Source: CAVOHU01 sp963843385
GTDB lineage: Bacteria > Acidobacteriota > Vicinamibacteria > Vicinamibacterales > JAKQTR01
DNA: 64,000 nucleotides
Direction of reading: 5' to 3'
NCBI GenBank assembly: GCA_963843385.1
Contig: CAWJJY010000007.1
Location: 1,240,001 to 1,304,000 of the forward strand
Shown one piece after another: positions 33,658 to 43,070 of this stretch; position 1 is the first letter of the stretch; each line of letters begins with the position of its first letter. The position numbers and the translations under genes were made by a program. The notes beneath the pieces are model-generated. The model searched no databases. It saw only the letters and a list, made by a program, of their open reading frames with translations, and had not been told where the DNA came from.

Positions 33658-36330
33658 ATGCTGAAGGCGTCCATGGGCGATCTTCAGGGCTCACCTCCAT
33701 CGTTGCGATCGGACTCGCAGGCCACGCCCGCGATGCGGCAGTACCTCGACGCCAAGCGCCAGTACCGCGACGCCATCGTGTTCTTCCGGATGGGTGATTT
33801 CTACGAGATGTTCTACGAGGACGCCCTGGTGGCCTCTCGTGCCCTGGATCTCACCCTGACCTCGCGCAGCAAGGATTCCGACGGCGGCACCATTCCGATG
33901 TGTGGCGTCCCGTATCACGCGGCGGAAAGCTATCTCGCCCGCCTGGTGAAAAAGGGCTTTCGAGTCGCCATCTGCGAACAGGTCGAGGATCCGCGAAAGG
34001 CCAAAGGCCTGGTGCGACGCGAGGTGGTCCGGGTGGTCTCGCCGGGGACCTTCACGGAGGGCGGGTACCTCGACGCGCGAGAGCCGGCCTTTACGCTCGC
34101 CGTCGTTCGGCATGACGACGCGCCGACCTTCGGGGCCGCCCTGCTGGACCTGTCGACCGGGGAATTCATGGCGGCCGAATACGTCGGCCGCGACAGCCTC
34201 CAGGCGCTCGCGGACGAAGTCGCCGTGCTGCGGCCCCGCGAGATCATCGTGCCTTCCGACGTGTCGATCGATGAGATGATCCCGCCCGCCTCGCGGCCAG
34301 GCATCGCGGTGACCGCGGCCGAGGGCTGGACCTTCGAGGCCGAGAGTGCACGCCGGGCGCTGCTCGATCAGTTCCGCACCCAGACGCTCGACGGATTCGG
34401 CGTCGAGTCGCATCCGGCCGCGATCCGCGCCGCCGGGGCGCTGCTCCACTACCTGCGCGACACGCAGAAGGCCGACCTGCTCCACGTCCGCGGCCTGGTG
34501 TTCAAGGAACATTCGGATCGGATGATCATCGATCCGCTGACGGTCCGGCACCTGGAACTGATCGAGTCCGCCGACGGGGGGCGCACGGGGTCCCTGCTCC
34601 ACGAGATCGACCAGACCGCCACGCCAATGGGTGCGCGGCTGTTGCGCTCGTGGATCCTCAGGCCGCTGGCGGCGCTCGAACCGGTTCGCAACCGGCTCGA
34701 CGCGGTGGAGGACTTCGCCTTTCGCACGACGGAGCGCGGCAAGTTCAGGGATACGCTGAGAGTGGTGCACGACCTGGAGCGGCTGGTGGCCCGCACGGCG
34801 CTGGGAACGGCCGGCCCTCGCGACCTGGTGGCAATGAAGCAGTCGCTCGCGGCGGTCCCACGGCTGCGGATGTTGCTCGAGATTCTCCAGGCGCCGCTCG
34901 TGACGAGCCTGGTAGCCCAGCTGGACGAGGTCGACGAGGTGCGGCGCGCGATCGACGACACCATCATCGATCAGCCGCCGGTCCTGGCGAGGGAGGGAGG
35001 CTTTGTCCGCGACGGCGTCGATCCGGAGCTCGACGAGCTCCGCACGATTTCCAGGTCGGGAAAGCAGATCATCGCGGAGATGGAAGCCCGCGAGCGCGAG
35101 CGAACGGGCATCTCGTCGCTGAAAGTGCGCTACAACCGCGTGTTCGGCTACTACATCGAGGTCTCGAAGTCGAACCTGCATGCGGTGCCGCCCGACTACC
35201 ATCGCAAACAGACCATCGCCGGGGGCGAGCGGTTCATTACACCGGCGCTCAAGGAGTACGAAGAGAAGATCCTCGGCGCGGATGAGCGGATCCTCGAACG
35301 CGAGGTCGAGCTGTTCGACGCGCTGCGCGGGCGTGTCGCCGCCGAGGCCCCGCGCATCCAGGACACCGCGCGCGCGATGGCCACCCTGGACGTGCTCGCG
35401 GCGCTGGCCGAGACGGCGGCGCTCGCCAACTACATCAAGCCCCAGGTGGACGATGGCGACACGATCGCGATCGTCGATGGCCGGCATCCCGTCGTCGAGC
35501 GCCACTGCCCGGATCCGTTCGTGCCGAATGATGTCGACCTCGGCATGCCTTCGCGTCAGGTCATCCTGCTGACGGGCCCGAACATGGGCGGCAAGTCGAC
35601 CTACCTGCGCCAGGTGGCGGTCTCCTGCGTTCTGGCACAGGCCGGCTCCTTCGTGCCTGCGCGAGAGGCGAAGATGGGCCTCGTCGACCGCGTGTTCGCG
35701 CGGGTCGGCGCCTCCGACAACATTGCGCGTGGACAGTCGACCTTCATGGTCGAGATGCAGGAAACCGCGAACATCCTGCACTCGGCGACCTCGCGCAGCC
35801 TGGTGATCCTCGACGAAATCGGACGCGGGACCTCGACCTTCGACGGCCTCAGCATTGCGTGGGCGGTGGCCGAGCACCTGGCGACCAATCGGCACGCGCG
35901 GCCCAAGACGCTGTTCGCCACGCACTACCACGAGCTCACCGAGATGGCCGACTCGCTGCCGGGCGTGGTCAACTGCCATGTGTCCGCGCGCGAGTGGCGT
36001 GACGAGATCGTGTTCCTGCGAAAAGTCGTGCCGGGGCGCGCCGATCGCAGCTATGGCATCCAGGTCGCCAGGCTGGCCGGTCTGCCGCCCGAGGTCATTG
36101 CCCGAGCGCGGACCATCCTCGACGCCCTCGAGCAGGACGCGCTGTCCAAAGGCGGCCGACCCTCGCTCGACGCGGAACGGCCTGCGTCTCAGCAGCAGCT
36201 GGGCCTCTTCGAGCACGCGACCGCTCACGACGCCATTGCGAAGCGCCTGGCGGACCTGGACGTCAACCGGCTGACGCCGCTCGAAGCGCTGACCGTGCTT
36301 GCCGATCTCAAACGCGACATCGAAGCATGA
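33658..36330 (+). CDS. mutS: DNA mismatch repair protein MutS
   Basis: An 890-residue MutS. It has the mismatch-recognition domain I with 'FFRMGDFYEMFYEDA', connector, lever and clamp domains, and the ABC-type ATPase with Walker A GPNMGGKST near residue 640, 'ARGQSTFMVEMQETA', 'LDEIGRGTSTFDGLSIAWAV' and 'FATHYHELTEM'. It detects mispairs and starts repair. ATG 33658 or 33673 are both possible starts. Its stop overlaps the next start codon (ATGA). mutL was not seen in the window. Confidence 0.97.
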   Translation: MLKASMGDLQGSPPSLRSDSQATPAMRQYLDAKRQYRDAIVFFRMGDFYEMFYEDALVASRALDLTLTSRSKDSDGGTIPMCGVPYHAAESYLARLVKKGFRVAICEQVEDPRKAKGLVRREVVRVVSPGTFTEGGYLDAREPAFTLAVVRHDDAPTFGAALLDLSTGEFMAAEYVGRDSLQALADEVAVLRPREIIVPSDVSIDEMIPPASRPGIAVTAAEGWTFEAESARRALLDQFRTQTLDGFGVESHPAAIRAAGALLHYLRDTQKADLLHVRGLVFKEHSDRMIIDPLTVRHLELIESADGGRTGSLLHEIDQTATPMGARLLRSWILRPLAALEPVRNRLDAVEDFAFRTTERGKFRDTLRVVHDLERLVARTALGTAGPRDLVAMKQSLAAVPRLRMLLEILQAPLVTSLVAQLDEVDEVRRAIDDTIIDQPPVLAREGGFVRDGVDPELDELRTISRSGKQIIAEMEARERERTGISSLKVRYNRVFGYYIEVSKSNLHAVPPDYHRKQTIAGGERFITPALKEYEEKILGADERILEREVELFDALRGRVAAEAPRIQDTARAMATLDVLAALAETAALANYIKPQVDDGDTIAIVDGRHPVVERHCPDPFVPNDVDLGMPSRQVILLTGPNMGGKSTYLRQVAVSCVLAQAGSFVPAREAKMGLVDRVFARVGASDNIARGQSTFMVEMQETANILHSATSRSLVILDEIGRGTSTFDGLSIAWAVAEHLATNRHARPKTLFATHYHELTEMADSLPGVVNCHVSAREWRDEIVFLRKVVPGRADRSYGIQVARLAGLPPEVIARARTILDALEQDALSKGGRPSLDAERPASQQQLGLFEHATAHDAIAKRLADLDVNRLTPLEALTVLADLKRDIEA

Positions 36331-37859
36331 CACCCCGCCTTCTGGCCTGCCTCTGTCTGGCAGCGGGGATGACGGCATGCGCCACCGGCGCCTCGCCAGA
36401 TCCCGCGGTCATCCGTGTCGCCGTGGTCACCTCTCCGAACAATCTCGATCCGCGAGTCGGCACCGACGAAGCATCCCAGCGCGTGCATCAGTTGATATTC
36501 GATCAGCTCATGCGCGTCGACGGCAGGCTGCGGGTGGTGCCGGGCCTGGCCGAGAGCCTGACGCAGGCCGACGCCCTCACCTACCTCGTCCGCCTGCGGC
36601 GCGGGGTGCGCTTTCACGACGGGCGCGAACTGACCTCCGCGGACGTCGTGTACACGTTCGGCAGCTTTCTCGATCCGGCGTTTGTCTCGGCCAAGAAGGG
36701 CGCCTACCGGATGCTGGACGGCGTCCGGGCCATCGATCGATACACGGTGTCGTTCACGCTCAAGGAGCCGTTCGGTTCGTTTCCCGTCAACCTGGTGATG
36801 GCGGTCGTGCCGGCCGGCGCCGGTCTCTCGCCCCAGTCGTCGCCGATTGGCACCGGCCCGTATCGCTTCGTCCGGAACGACACCGACGATCGCCTGATCC
36901 TTTCCGCCAATCGCGCGTACTACGACGGCCCACCAGGCAACGGCGGGCTGGAGCTCCGGGTCGTGCCCGACGACATCATGCGCGGCCTCGAGTTGAGGCA
37001 GGGCGCCATCGACCTGGTCGTCAACGATCTTGCCCCGGACATCGTCGAGGAGTTCCGCCGCGAGCACCGATTGCAGGTGATCACCTCGCCAGGCACCGAC
37101 TACGCGTATGTCGGGATCAACCTGAGGGATCCGATCCTGCGGGACCTTCGCGTCCGCCAGGCGCTCGCGCACGCGATCGACCGTGACGCCATCGTGAAGT
37201 ATTTGCGCCGCGGCCTGGCGTCGCCCTCGGTCGGCATCGTCCCTCCCATGTCATGGGCCTTTGAACCCGGAGTGGTCGACTTCAAGCACGATCCGGAATT
37301 GGCGAAGCGGCTGCTCGATCAGGCCGGGTATCCGGACCCCGACGGCGACGGCCCGCGGCCCCGATTCACGCTGTCCCTCAAGGTCTCGTCCACCGAGTTC
37401 AACCGGCTGCAGTCTGCGGTCATCCAGCAGGACCTGCGGCGAGTCGGCATCGGCGTCGATGTGCGGGCCTATGAGTTCGCCACGCTGTATGCCGACGTGC
37501 TGAGCGGGAACTTCCAGCTGTTCACCCTGCAGTGGGTGGGCGTGTCGGACCCCGACATGTTGCGCCGCGTCTTTCACTCCAGACAGATGCCCCCGTCAGG
37601 TTTCAACCGGGGCTTCTTCTCGGACCCGCGGGTTGATGCCTTGATAGACGAGGCGACCTTCTCCACCGACGATCGGCTGCGGCAGGAACTCTACGGCCGC
37701 GCCCAGCGCGTGGTGGCCGAGGAGGTTCCTTACGTCAGCCTGTGGTACAAGACCAACGTGGCAGTCGCCCAGCCAGATCTTCGAGGCATCACGCTGTCAC
37801 CCTCGGCTGAGTTCCGGAACCTGAAGGACGTGCGGCGGGAGGTCCAGCCCCGGTCATGA
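36327..37859 (+). CDS. Orphan peptide/dipeptide-binding lipoprotein (SBP family 5)
   Basis: A 510-residue extracytoplasmic solute-binding protein (SBP_bac_5). It has a lipobox (MTAC), 'NNLDPRVGTDEASQRVHQLIFDQL', 'YLVRLRRGVRFHDGRELTSADVVYTF', 'IGTGPYRF', 'VRQALAHAIDRDAIV' and 'MPPSGFNRGFFSD'. Such proteins capture oligopeptides, nickel or other ligands for ABC importers. No permease or ATPase gene is near, so it is an orphan that may use transporters elsewhere. It is coupled by ATGA overlaps to mutS before it and to the metalloprotease gene after it. Confidence 0.88.
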   Translation: MTPRLLACLCLAAGMTACATGASPDPAVIRVAVVTSPNNLDPRVGTDEASQRVHQLIFDQLMRVDGRLRVVPGLAESLTQADALTYLVRLRRGVRFHDGRELTSADVVYTFGSFLDPAFVSAKKGAYRMLDGVRAIDRYTVSFTLKEPFGSFPVNLVMAVVPAGAGLSPQSSPIGTGPYRFVRNDTDDRLILSANRAYYDGPPGNGGLELRVVPDDIMRGLELRQGAIDLVVNDLAPDIVEEFRREHRLQVITSPGTDYAYVGINLRDPILRDLRVRQALAHAIDRDAIVKYLRRGLASPSVGIVPPMSWAFEPGVVDFKHDPELAKRLLDQAGYPDPDGDGPRPRFTLSLKVSSTEFNRLQSAVIQQDLRRVGIGVDVRAYEFATLYADVLSGNFQLFTLQWVGVSDPDMLRRVFHSRQMPPSGFNRGFFSDPRVDALIDEATFSTDDRLRQELYGRAQRVVAEEVPYVSLWYKTNVAVAQPDLRGITLSPSAEFRNLKDVRREVQPRS

Positions 37860-40816
37860 GGCGTCCGCGCCTGCGCGCCTGTGCGCTCCTGCTGGTACTC
37901 GGTGCGGCCACCGCGGTGCCGGCAGCCGGCCAGTACGAGCCTCGCTTGCGGTTTCGCGTCCTGGAGACGACGCATTTCCGCATCTACTTCCATCAGGGCG
38001 AGGAGGCCGCGGCGAATCACCTCGCGGAGATCGCCGAAGACACCCGCCCGAAACTGGCCGCGCGTCTGGGCCTGCCCGCCCCTGCGCTGACGCACGTCAT
38101 CCTGGTGGACCAGACGGACCTCCCCAACGGGTGGGCGACGCCACTCCCCTACGACACAATCGAGATCACCGCGATCCCGCCCCAGCCGAAATCATTCCTC
38201 GGCAATACCGACGATTGGCTTCGGCTCGTGTTCACGCACGAATACACCCATATCCTCCACCTCGACCGATCCGGCGGGGTGATGGCCGCGCTGCGAACGC
38301 TGTTCGGACGGACACCGCCGGCGTTTCCCAATCTGTATTTGCCGATCTGGCAGATCGAGGGAATTGCCACCTATGCGGAGAGCGAGCTGACCGGCCGCGG
38401 CCGGCTTCACGCCGGGGACTTCGCCGGCATCATGTCGCAGGCGGCCCGCGCAGGCCGATTCGAGCCAATCGACCGCGCCGGAGGCGGCCTCGTCGGCTGG
38501 CCGTCCGGTAACGGTCCTTATCTGTATGGCGGATTCTTCACGCAGTATCTCGCCGAGAAGTACGGAGAATCGACGCTTGGCGAGCTGGCACGGCAGAGTG
38601 CGCGCCGCCTGCCACTGCTCGGCGCAGGAGCCTTCAAGGCGACCTTCGGGAAAAGCGCAAGCCAGCTATGGACCGAGTTCCAGAAAGAGCGCACGGGCGC
38701 GGTCGTCGCGTCAACGTCAACGCCAACCGCCGTGCGACGCCTGACAGCCCACGGGTACAACGTTTCCAACCCTCGCTTCATCCGCGATCGCGGCAATGAG
38801 GCCGGAGGAGCGGTCTGGTACTCCGTGCAGACTCCTGAAGGTTTTCCCGGCTTATTCCGCGTCAGGCTCGAAGGCGGGTCGCCGGAACGTCTTGGCGATC
38901 GATTCCAGGGTGACGGCCTGACCGCATCGAGGAACTGGGCCTACTTCGATCAGCTCGAGATATCCGGAGCCGTTTCACTGTTCAGCGATCTCTACGCACG
39001 AGATCTGTCGTCGGGCCGGACTTGGCGCCTCACGACGGGATCACGTATCGCAGATCCTGATGTGTCTCCCGATGCGAGCCGTCTCGCGGTTGTGATCGCG
39101 AACGCCGGGCACCGTTTCATCGCCATCCTTCGCTTGCGCGAGCCGACGGAGTCCGGACGACCCCCCGTGGTCGATCTGAGGCCGGTCGTGACCCTCGCTG
39201 CCGCTGACGCGCAATACCTGTCCCCGCGCTGGGCACCCGATGGTACACGGCTTGTCGCAGAACGCCAGGGCCCCAACGGCGTCTCCGACATCGTCCTTGT
39301 CGATGCGAGTAGCGGGACCGTCTCCACGCTCGTCACGTCGCTCGAGTCGAGAAACGTCACGCCTAGCTGGAGCCCCGACGGACGGTTCGTCGTGTTCGCC
39401 TCGGCGAAGGGCCAGGAGCCCTTCCAGCTCTTCAGGGTTCCTGTTGATGACCGCCCCGGCCTCGCGGAGCCATCCGTCGTGCCCTTGCTCAGCCTCGAGG
39501 GTGGGGCCATGTCGCCCGAGATTGCACCGGACGGGCGGACCGTCGTATTCGTCGGGTTGACCGATCGGGGCTATGACCTCTTTTCCGCTCCCCTGCCCGC
39601 ACCTAGTCAGCGGGAGGACGCCACGGTCGATTCGGCCGGGCAGGCGCGACCCGACCCCGCCAGAGCGAAGCACGGTCCGGCCCCTCCTTCTGGCGAGGTG
39701 ACCATTCGGTCGTACTCGCCCTGGGCGACGCTGGCGCCACGGTCGTGGGAGCCACGCCTCCAGAGTGATAGCAGCAGGTGGCAGGCCGGCGCTTCCGTCA
39801 CCGGGCGGGATGTGCTGGGCTACCACAACTACGCCATCGACGTGCTCTGGCCGGTTTCAGCGATTGCCAACCTCGGGCCTGGAAGGACGCACCGTCGGCC
39901 CGACTGGAGCGTCAACTACTACTACGCCCGCTGGCGGCCGGCCTTCTTCGCCGGCGTCTCCGAGTCCACGACGCCGTATTTCAACCAGATCCTTGCGCGG
40001 GGCCGCGCGCCCGAAGACCTCGAAGAGCAAAGCCGCGAAATCGAAGCCGGCGTGCAGATCGTGACGCGCCGAGTGCGGTACTCGCACAACCTGATCGCCG
40101 CCGTCGACCTCATCCAGGATACGCTGCGGTCCACCACCAGCACGGTGAGGGCCTCACGCAACGCGATCCGGCTCGGCTTTGCGTTCACGACCGCCCGGTT
40201 CTACGGTTACTCGGTGAGCCCGGAACACGGCTTGACGACACGCCTGACCTTTGAGGCGGTCACCCCATCGCTTGGCGCCGATGGTGCGGCACGATCGGGC
40301 ACCCTCGACGCGCGCTTCTATCTTCCGGCCCGCCTTCCCCACTCCGTTCTCGCGCTTCGAGCGGCCGGCGGCTATTCCTCAGGCGACTTCCTGGTCAGCC
40401 GCGCATTCAGCCTCGGGGGGAACCAGGCCTCATCGGGCTATGATTTCGGACGGCACGCAGTGGGTCTGCTCCGCGGCTTCCCGGACGACGCGGTGGTGGG
40501 CCGTCGCATCGCGGTCGTCAATCTCGACTTCCGCGCGCCGCTGGTGCGGCTGGAACGCGGGTCGGGCACCTTGCCCATCTTCATGAATCAGCTCCACGCT
40601 GCGGCCTTTGTCGACGCCGGCGATGCCTGGTCCGATCGCAGGCCGGCCTGGGGCGACATCCGGACGTCGGTCGGGGCGGAGTTGGCCTTCGACGTGACGC
40701 TGGGCTACTCCTACCCGCTCACGATTGCGACCGGCGCAGCATGGACGCGTGACCCGGCGAGGGGATCCGTGCAGAATGCCCCGGTAGTCTTCGTCCGCCT
40801 GGGCCGTGCCTTCTGA
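37856..40816 (+). CDS. Metalloprotease-like, PD40 propeller and outer-membrane barrel fusion protein
   Basis: A 986-residue secreted protein. After a signal peptide comes a peptidase MA/gluzincin-like domain with HEYTH at residues 128-132 and a later Glu in 'WQIEGIATYAE' (about 172), a HExxH...E zinc pattern. A PD40 beta-propeller follows (about 290-600; 'PRWAPDGTRLVAE', 'PSWSPDGRFVVFAS'), then a C-terminal region with 'IAVVNLDFRAPLVRLERG', like the surface antigen/Omp85 barrel end. This suggests a protease tethered in the outer membrane. Substrate unknown. Short spans are less certain between the propeller and barrel (600-700). Confidence 0.75.
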   Translation: MRRPRLRACALLLVLGAATAVPAAGQYEPRLRFRVLETTHFRIYFHQGEEAAANHLAEIAEDTRPKLAARLGLPAPALTHVILVDQTDLPNGWATPLPYDTIEITAIPPQPKSFLGNTDDWLRLVFTHEYTHILHLDRSGGVMAALRTLFGRTPPAFPNLYLPIWQIEGIATYAESELTGRGRLHAGDFAGIMSQAARAGRFEPIDRAGGGLVGWPSGNGPYLYGGFFTQYLAEKYGESTLGELARQSARRLPLLGAGAFKATFGKSASQLWTEFQKERTGAVVASTSTPTAVRRLTAHGYNVSNPRFIRDRGNEAGGAVWYSVQTPEGFPGLFRVRLEGGSPERLGDRFQGDGLTASRNWAYFDQLEISGAVSLFSDLYARDLSSGRTWRLTTGSRIADPDVSPDASRLAVVIANAGHRFIAILRLREPTESGRPPVVDLRPVVTLAAADAQYLSPRWAPDGTRLVAERQGPNGVSDIVLVDASSGTVSTLVTSLESRNVTPSWSPDGRFVVFASAKGQEPFQLFRVPVDDRPGLAEPSVVPLLSLEGGAMSPEIAPDGRTVVFVGLTDRGYDLFSAPLPAPSQREDATVDSAGQARPDPARAKHGPAPPSGEVTIRSYSPWATLAPRSWEPRLQSDSSRWQAGASVTGRDVLGYHNYAIDVLWPVSAIANLGPGRTHRRPDWSVNYYYARWRPAFFAGVSESTTPYFNQILARGRAPEDLEEQSREIEAGVQIVTRRVRYSHNLIAAVDLIQDTLRSTTSTVRASRNAIRLGFAFTTARFYGYSVSPEHGLTTRLTFEAVTPSLGADGAARSGTLDARFYLPARLPHSVLALRAAGGYSSGDFLVSRAFSLGGNQASSGYDFGRHAVGLLRGFPDDAVVGRRIAVVNLDFRAPLVRLERGSGTLPIFMNQLHAAAFVDAGDAWSDRRPAWGDIRTSVGAELAFDVTLGYSYPLTIATGAAWTRDPARGSVQNAPVVFVRLGRAF

Positions 40817-40842
40817 CGGACGAACTCGAAGAGGATGATCCC

Positions 40843-41739
40843 ATGACCCGACCGCTGCCCTACCATCCGGGACTGCCGCTGACCTTCGGCGGACTCGACC
40901 CGAAGGAGTGGACCTTCGAGAAGAGTCGAGCGGTGATTCTGCCGATTCCGTTCGAGCGAACGACGTCCTACATGCCGGGAACCAAGAATGGTCCCAGGGA
41001 CATCCTGCTGGCGTCCACCCAGATGGAGCTCTACGAAGAGGAAAACGGCGTCGAGGTCAGCGACATCGGGATTCACACCCTGCCGGAAATGGAGCTGCCC
41101 TTCTCCGCGACATCAGAAGCCTTCGAGGAGATCTCCCGTACGGCAGGGTGGCTGCTTGACGAGGGGAAGTTCTTCGTGGCGCTTGGGGGCGAGCATTCGA
41201 TCAGCGGCCCTCTCGTGTCGGCAGTCGCCCGCCGGACGCCCGGGCTCTCGGTGCTGCAGATTGATGCGCACGCCGACTTGAGAGCGGACTACCTCGGCGA
41301 ACCTCTCAGCCACGCATCGGCCATGCGCCGTGTGCTCGACCACGCCCCGTGCGTGCAGGTCGGGATTCGGAGCCTGTCGGCCCCCGAGGCGGGTGCCCTC
41401 CCGGGCCTGCGCACGCGCGTGTTCTACGACTGGAACATGCGCGATGACCCGGACTGGATGGCTCGAGCCGTCGATGCGCTCAGTGATCAGGTTTATCTGA
41501 CGATCGACGTCGACGGGCTCGATCCGGCCATCATGCCGGCAACCGGCACGCCCGAGCCCGGCGGGTTGAGCTGGAGAGAACTGCTCGCGCTCTTGAGGCT
41601 GTTGAATGCGCGGACGCACGTCGTCGCGTGCGACGTGGTCGAACTCAGTCCGCTGGCCGGCATGGTGGCGCCGTCGTTCCTGTGCGCGAAGCTCGTCTAC
41701 AAGATCCTGAGCTACCGTTTCTTCACAAGGACGGCGTGA
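40843..41739 (+). CDS. speB: Agmatinase/arginase family ureohydrolase
   Basis: A 298-residue ureohydrolase with the metal-binding motifs 'GGEHSISGPL', 'IDAHADLRADY' and 'TIDVDGLDPAIMPATGTPEPGGL', and the C-terminal 'VVELSPL'. It hydrolyses agmatine (or a related guanidino compound) to putrescine and urea, feeding polyamine synthesis; family members also include formiminoglutamase, so substrate is not proven. AGAGGA precedes the ATG. It ends before the convergent TPR gene with a possible hairpin between them. Confidence 0.9.
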   Translation: MTRPLPYHPGLPLTFGGLDPKEWTFEKSRAVILPIPFERTTSYMPGTKNGPRDILLASTQMELYEEENGVEVSDIGIHTLPEMELPFSATSEAFEEISRTAGWLLDEGKFFVALGGEHSISGPLVSAVARRTPGLSVLQIDAHADLRADYLGEPLSHASAMRRVLDHAPCVQVGIRSLSAPEAGALPGLRTRVFYDWNMRDDPDWMARAVDALSDQVYLTIDVDGLDPAIMPATGTPEPGGLSWRELLALLRLLNARTHVVACDVVELSPLAGMVAPSFLCAKLVYKILSYRFFTRTA

Positions 41740-41776
41740 ACGGCGCCTGAAGGAGCTGAGGGCGAGAAAACACGGT

Positions 41777-41795
41777 GCCCACGGGCCGTGTGGGC
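41777..41795. terminator. Candidate hairpin between convergent genes
   Basis: A 6-bp stem GCCCAC/GTGGGC (41777-41782 and 41790-41795) with a 7-base loop between the agmatinase gene and the minus-strand TPR gene. No T-run, so weak. Confidence 0.3.
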
Positions 41796-41796
41796 G

Positions 41797-42549
41797 TTAC
41801 CGGCCTGAGGTAACCGTGCCGTCGGCGAGCGTCTCGATCTCGCGGCGCGCGGCGGTCGCATAGCTGGACTGCGGGAACTCGTCAACGACCCGCTTGAAGG
41901 TCTGGCGCGCTTCGGTGTCCTTGCCGGCCATCCGGTACGCGCGACCCAGTCCCATCAGTACTCCATCGAGCGGCGCTTCATCAGTGTTCTTGACGGAGAT
42001 GTCCTTGTAGGTGGTAATCGCCTGGTCGAACTTGCCGGCGAGCACCTGCGCGTCGGCAATTCCAAGGCGCGCCATCACGGGATACACGCCCTTGCCCTGA
42101 TCGACGACCGCCTGGTACTGCTTGATTCCTTCATCGACCCGGCCGAGCGCCACCAGAGCCGAAGCCGCCCTGTAGCGGGCAATGATCGCCGCGTCGGTGC
42201 CCGGGTAGGCGTCAGCCGCGGCCTGGAGCTTCGGGAGCGCCGCCTCGAGCCTCGCCCTCTCCGTTGGGAACGTCCCGGGGCCCTGGACGGCCGGCTTGCC
42301 GGCTTCCGCGGCAGTCGGGGGTGCCACGGGCGCCTCGGCTACGGACATGGCTGCGGCGAGCTGGGCACGCGAGCTCGACTCCACGCTCTGCCGCCAGGCC
42401 AGGTACGCGAGCAGGCCCACAATCACGACCAGGATGGCCAAGCCGCTGTACACGATGGCCGATCGGTTCTGCTCGAAGGTGTCCTTCGCCTGCATGACCC
42501 ATTCGGCGACTTCGTTCTCTTTCAGATGGTGACGTTCGGTTCGCTTCAT
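41797..42549 (-). CDS. YfgM-like membrane-anchored TPR protein
   Basis: A 250-residue protein with a cytoplasmic N-terminus ('KRTERHHLKENEVAEWVMQAKD'), one helix (about 32-50), and a periplasmic TPR region ('ARYRAASALVALGRVDEGIKQYQAVVDQ', 'GRAYRMAGKDTEARQTFKRVVDEFP'). The arrangement fits the YfgM/PpiD-associated family that helps SecYEG-exported proteins fold. Its partner genes (hisS, bamB) are not adjacent, so the role is inferred. It lies in reverse orientation with its promoter next to the MITE-like element. Confidence 0.8.
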   Translation of the reverse strand: MKRTERHHLKENEVAEWVMQAKDTFEQNRSAIVYSGLAILVVIVGLLAYLAWRQSVESSSRAQLAAAMSVAEAPVAPPTAAEAGKPAVQGPGTFPTERARLEAALPKLQAAADAYPGTDAAIIARYRAASALVALGRVDEGIKQYQAVVDQGKGVYPVMARLGIADAQVLAGKFDQAITTYKDISVKNTDEAPLDGVLMGLGRAYRMAGKDTEARQTFKRVVDEFPQSSYATAARREIETLADGTVTSGR

Positions 42550-42581
42550 AGAAAGGTCTGTCCCAACAAGGTTGACCCGCT

Positions 42582-42587
42582 ATTATA
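42582..42587 (-). promoter_or_regulatory. Candidate -10 box for the TPR gene
   Basis: A perfect TATAAT on the minus strand 32 bases upstream of the ATG at 42549. No clear -35 at the usual spacing; TTGCGC is present but only 13 bases away. Confidence 0.45.
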
Positions 42588-42613
42588 CCCGCAACCGGGC
42601 GCGCAACGATGGC

Positions 42614-42823
42614 CCCTCGCCGGGGTCGTGAGTCAGTTTGCTCCGCGTCCCCGCTCACACTTGCCGGCAAATCGAGCCTTCCGGGACTCGTAGCTGACCT
42701 GGCGATCCCGGGGACCCCCATCCCCGGCAGCGTGACTCGGCCCTCACGGCTCGATTTGCGAACTGACGCCCAGCGGCTCGGTTCGAGGGGCCGCTTCGCG
42801 AACTGACCCACTACCCTCGCCGG
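42614..42823. mobile_element. MITE-like palindromic element with flanking direct repeats
   Basis: A region of about 185 bp bounded by imperfect 25-bp inverted repeats (42628-42652 and 42787-42811, about 18 of 25 bases matching, sharing GTCAGTT). A direct repeat CCCTCGCCGG is found at both ends (42614-42623 and 42814-42823), exactly 200 bp apart, which looks like a target-site duplication. Inside are a second 11-bp inverted repeat (CAAATCGAGCC 42668-42678, GGCTCGATTTG 42748-42758) and GCGAACTGAC twice (42758, 42798). No transposase is encoded, so a non-autonomous element or REP-like sequence is inferred. Confidence 0.55.
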
Positions 42824-42896
42824 ACCACGGAGTGATGCTTCCGCCGCTGCCAGGTGGATTCCGTGTCGCCGCTGCGTTCGGCGCCGGAAGAGAGGG

Positions 42897-42972
42897 TGGT
42901 GCGCGTGAGCGGATTTGAACCGCTGGCCTGCCGCTTAGGAGGCGGCTGCTCTATCCCCTGAGCTACACGCGC
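42897..42972 (-). tRNA. tRNA-Arg (anticodon CCT)
   Basis: A 76-base cloverleaf on the minus strand with an acceptor stem GCGCGTG/CACGCGC, D-arm 'TAGCTCAG', anticodon stem GCCGC/GCGGC around loop CTCCTAA (anticodon CCT, reading AGG), T-loop 'GGTTCAAATCC', and an encoded ACCA 3' end. It sits between the OmpA-like gene and the MITE-like element. A CATAAT box lies about 18 bases upstream. Confidence 0.97.
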
Positions 42973-43070
42973 CCGAAGAAGGACCTTTCATTATGGATCA
43001 GGACGGCGCCGCGAAACACGCGTGGCGCGCCGCCGCAGACGGCCCCGCGAGGACGTGAATTGAAATGCAA

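Noticed and set aside
33691..36378. A long minus-strand frame opposite mutS
   Set aside because: The same GC-shadow effect; the plus-strand MutS motifs are perfect.
36327..37859. A peptide ABC importer operon
   Set aside because: Only the binding protein is there; no permease or ATPase lies next to it.
42629..42806. Short open frames inside the MITE-like region
   Set aside because: They have no ribosome-binding site or family features and overlap the palindromic repeats.
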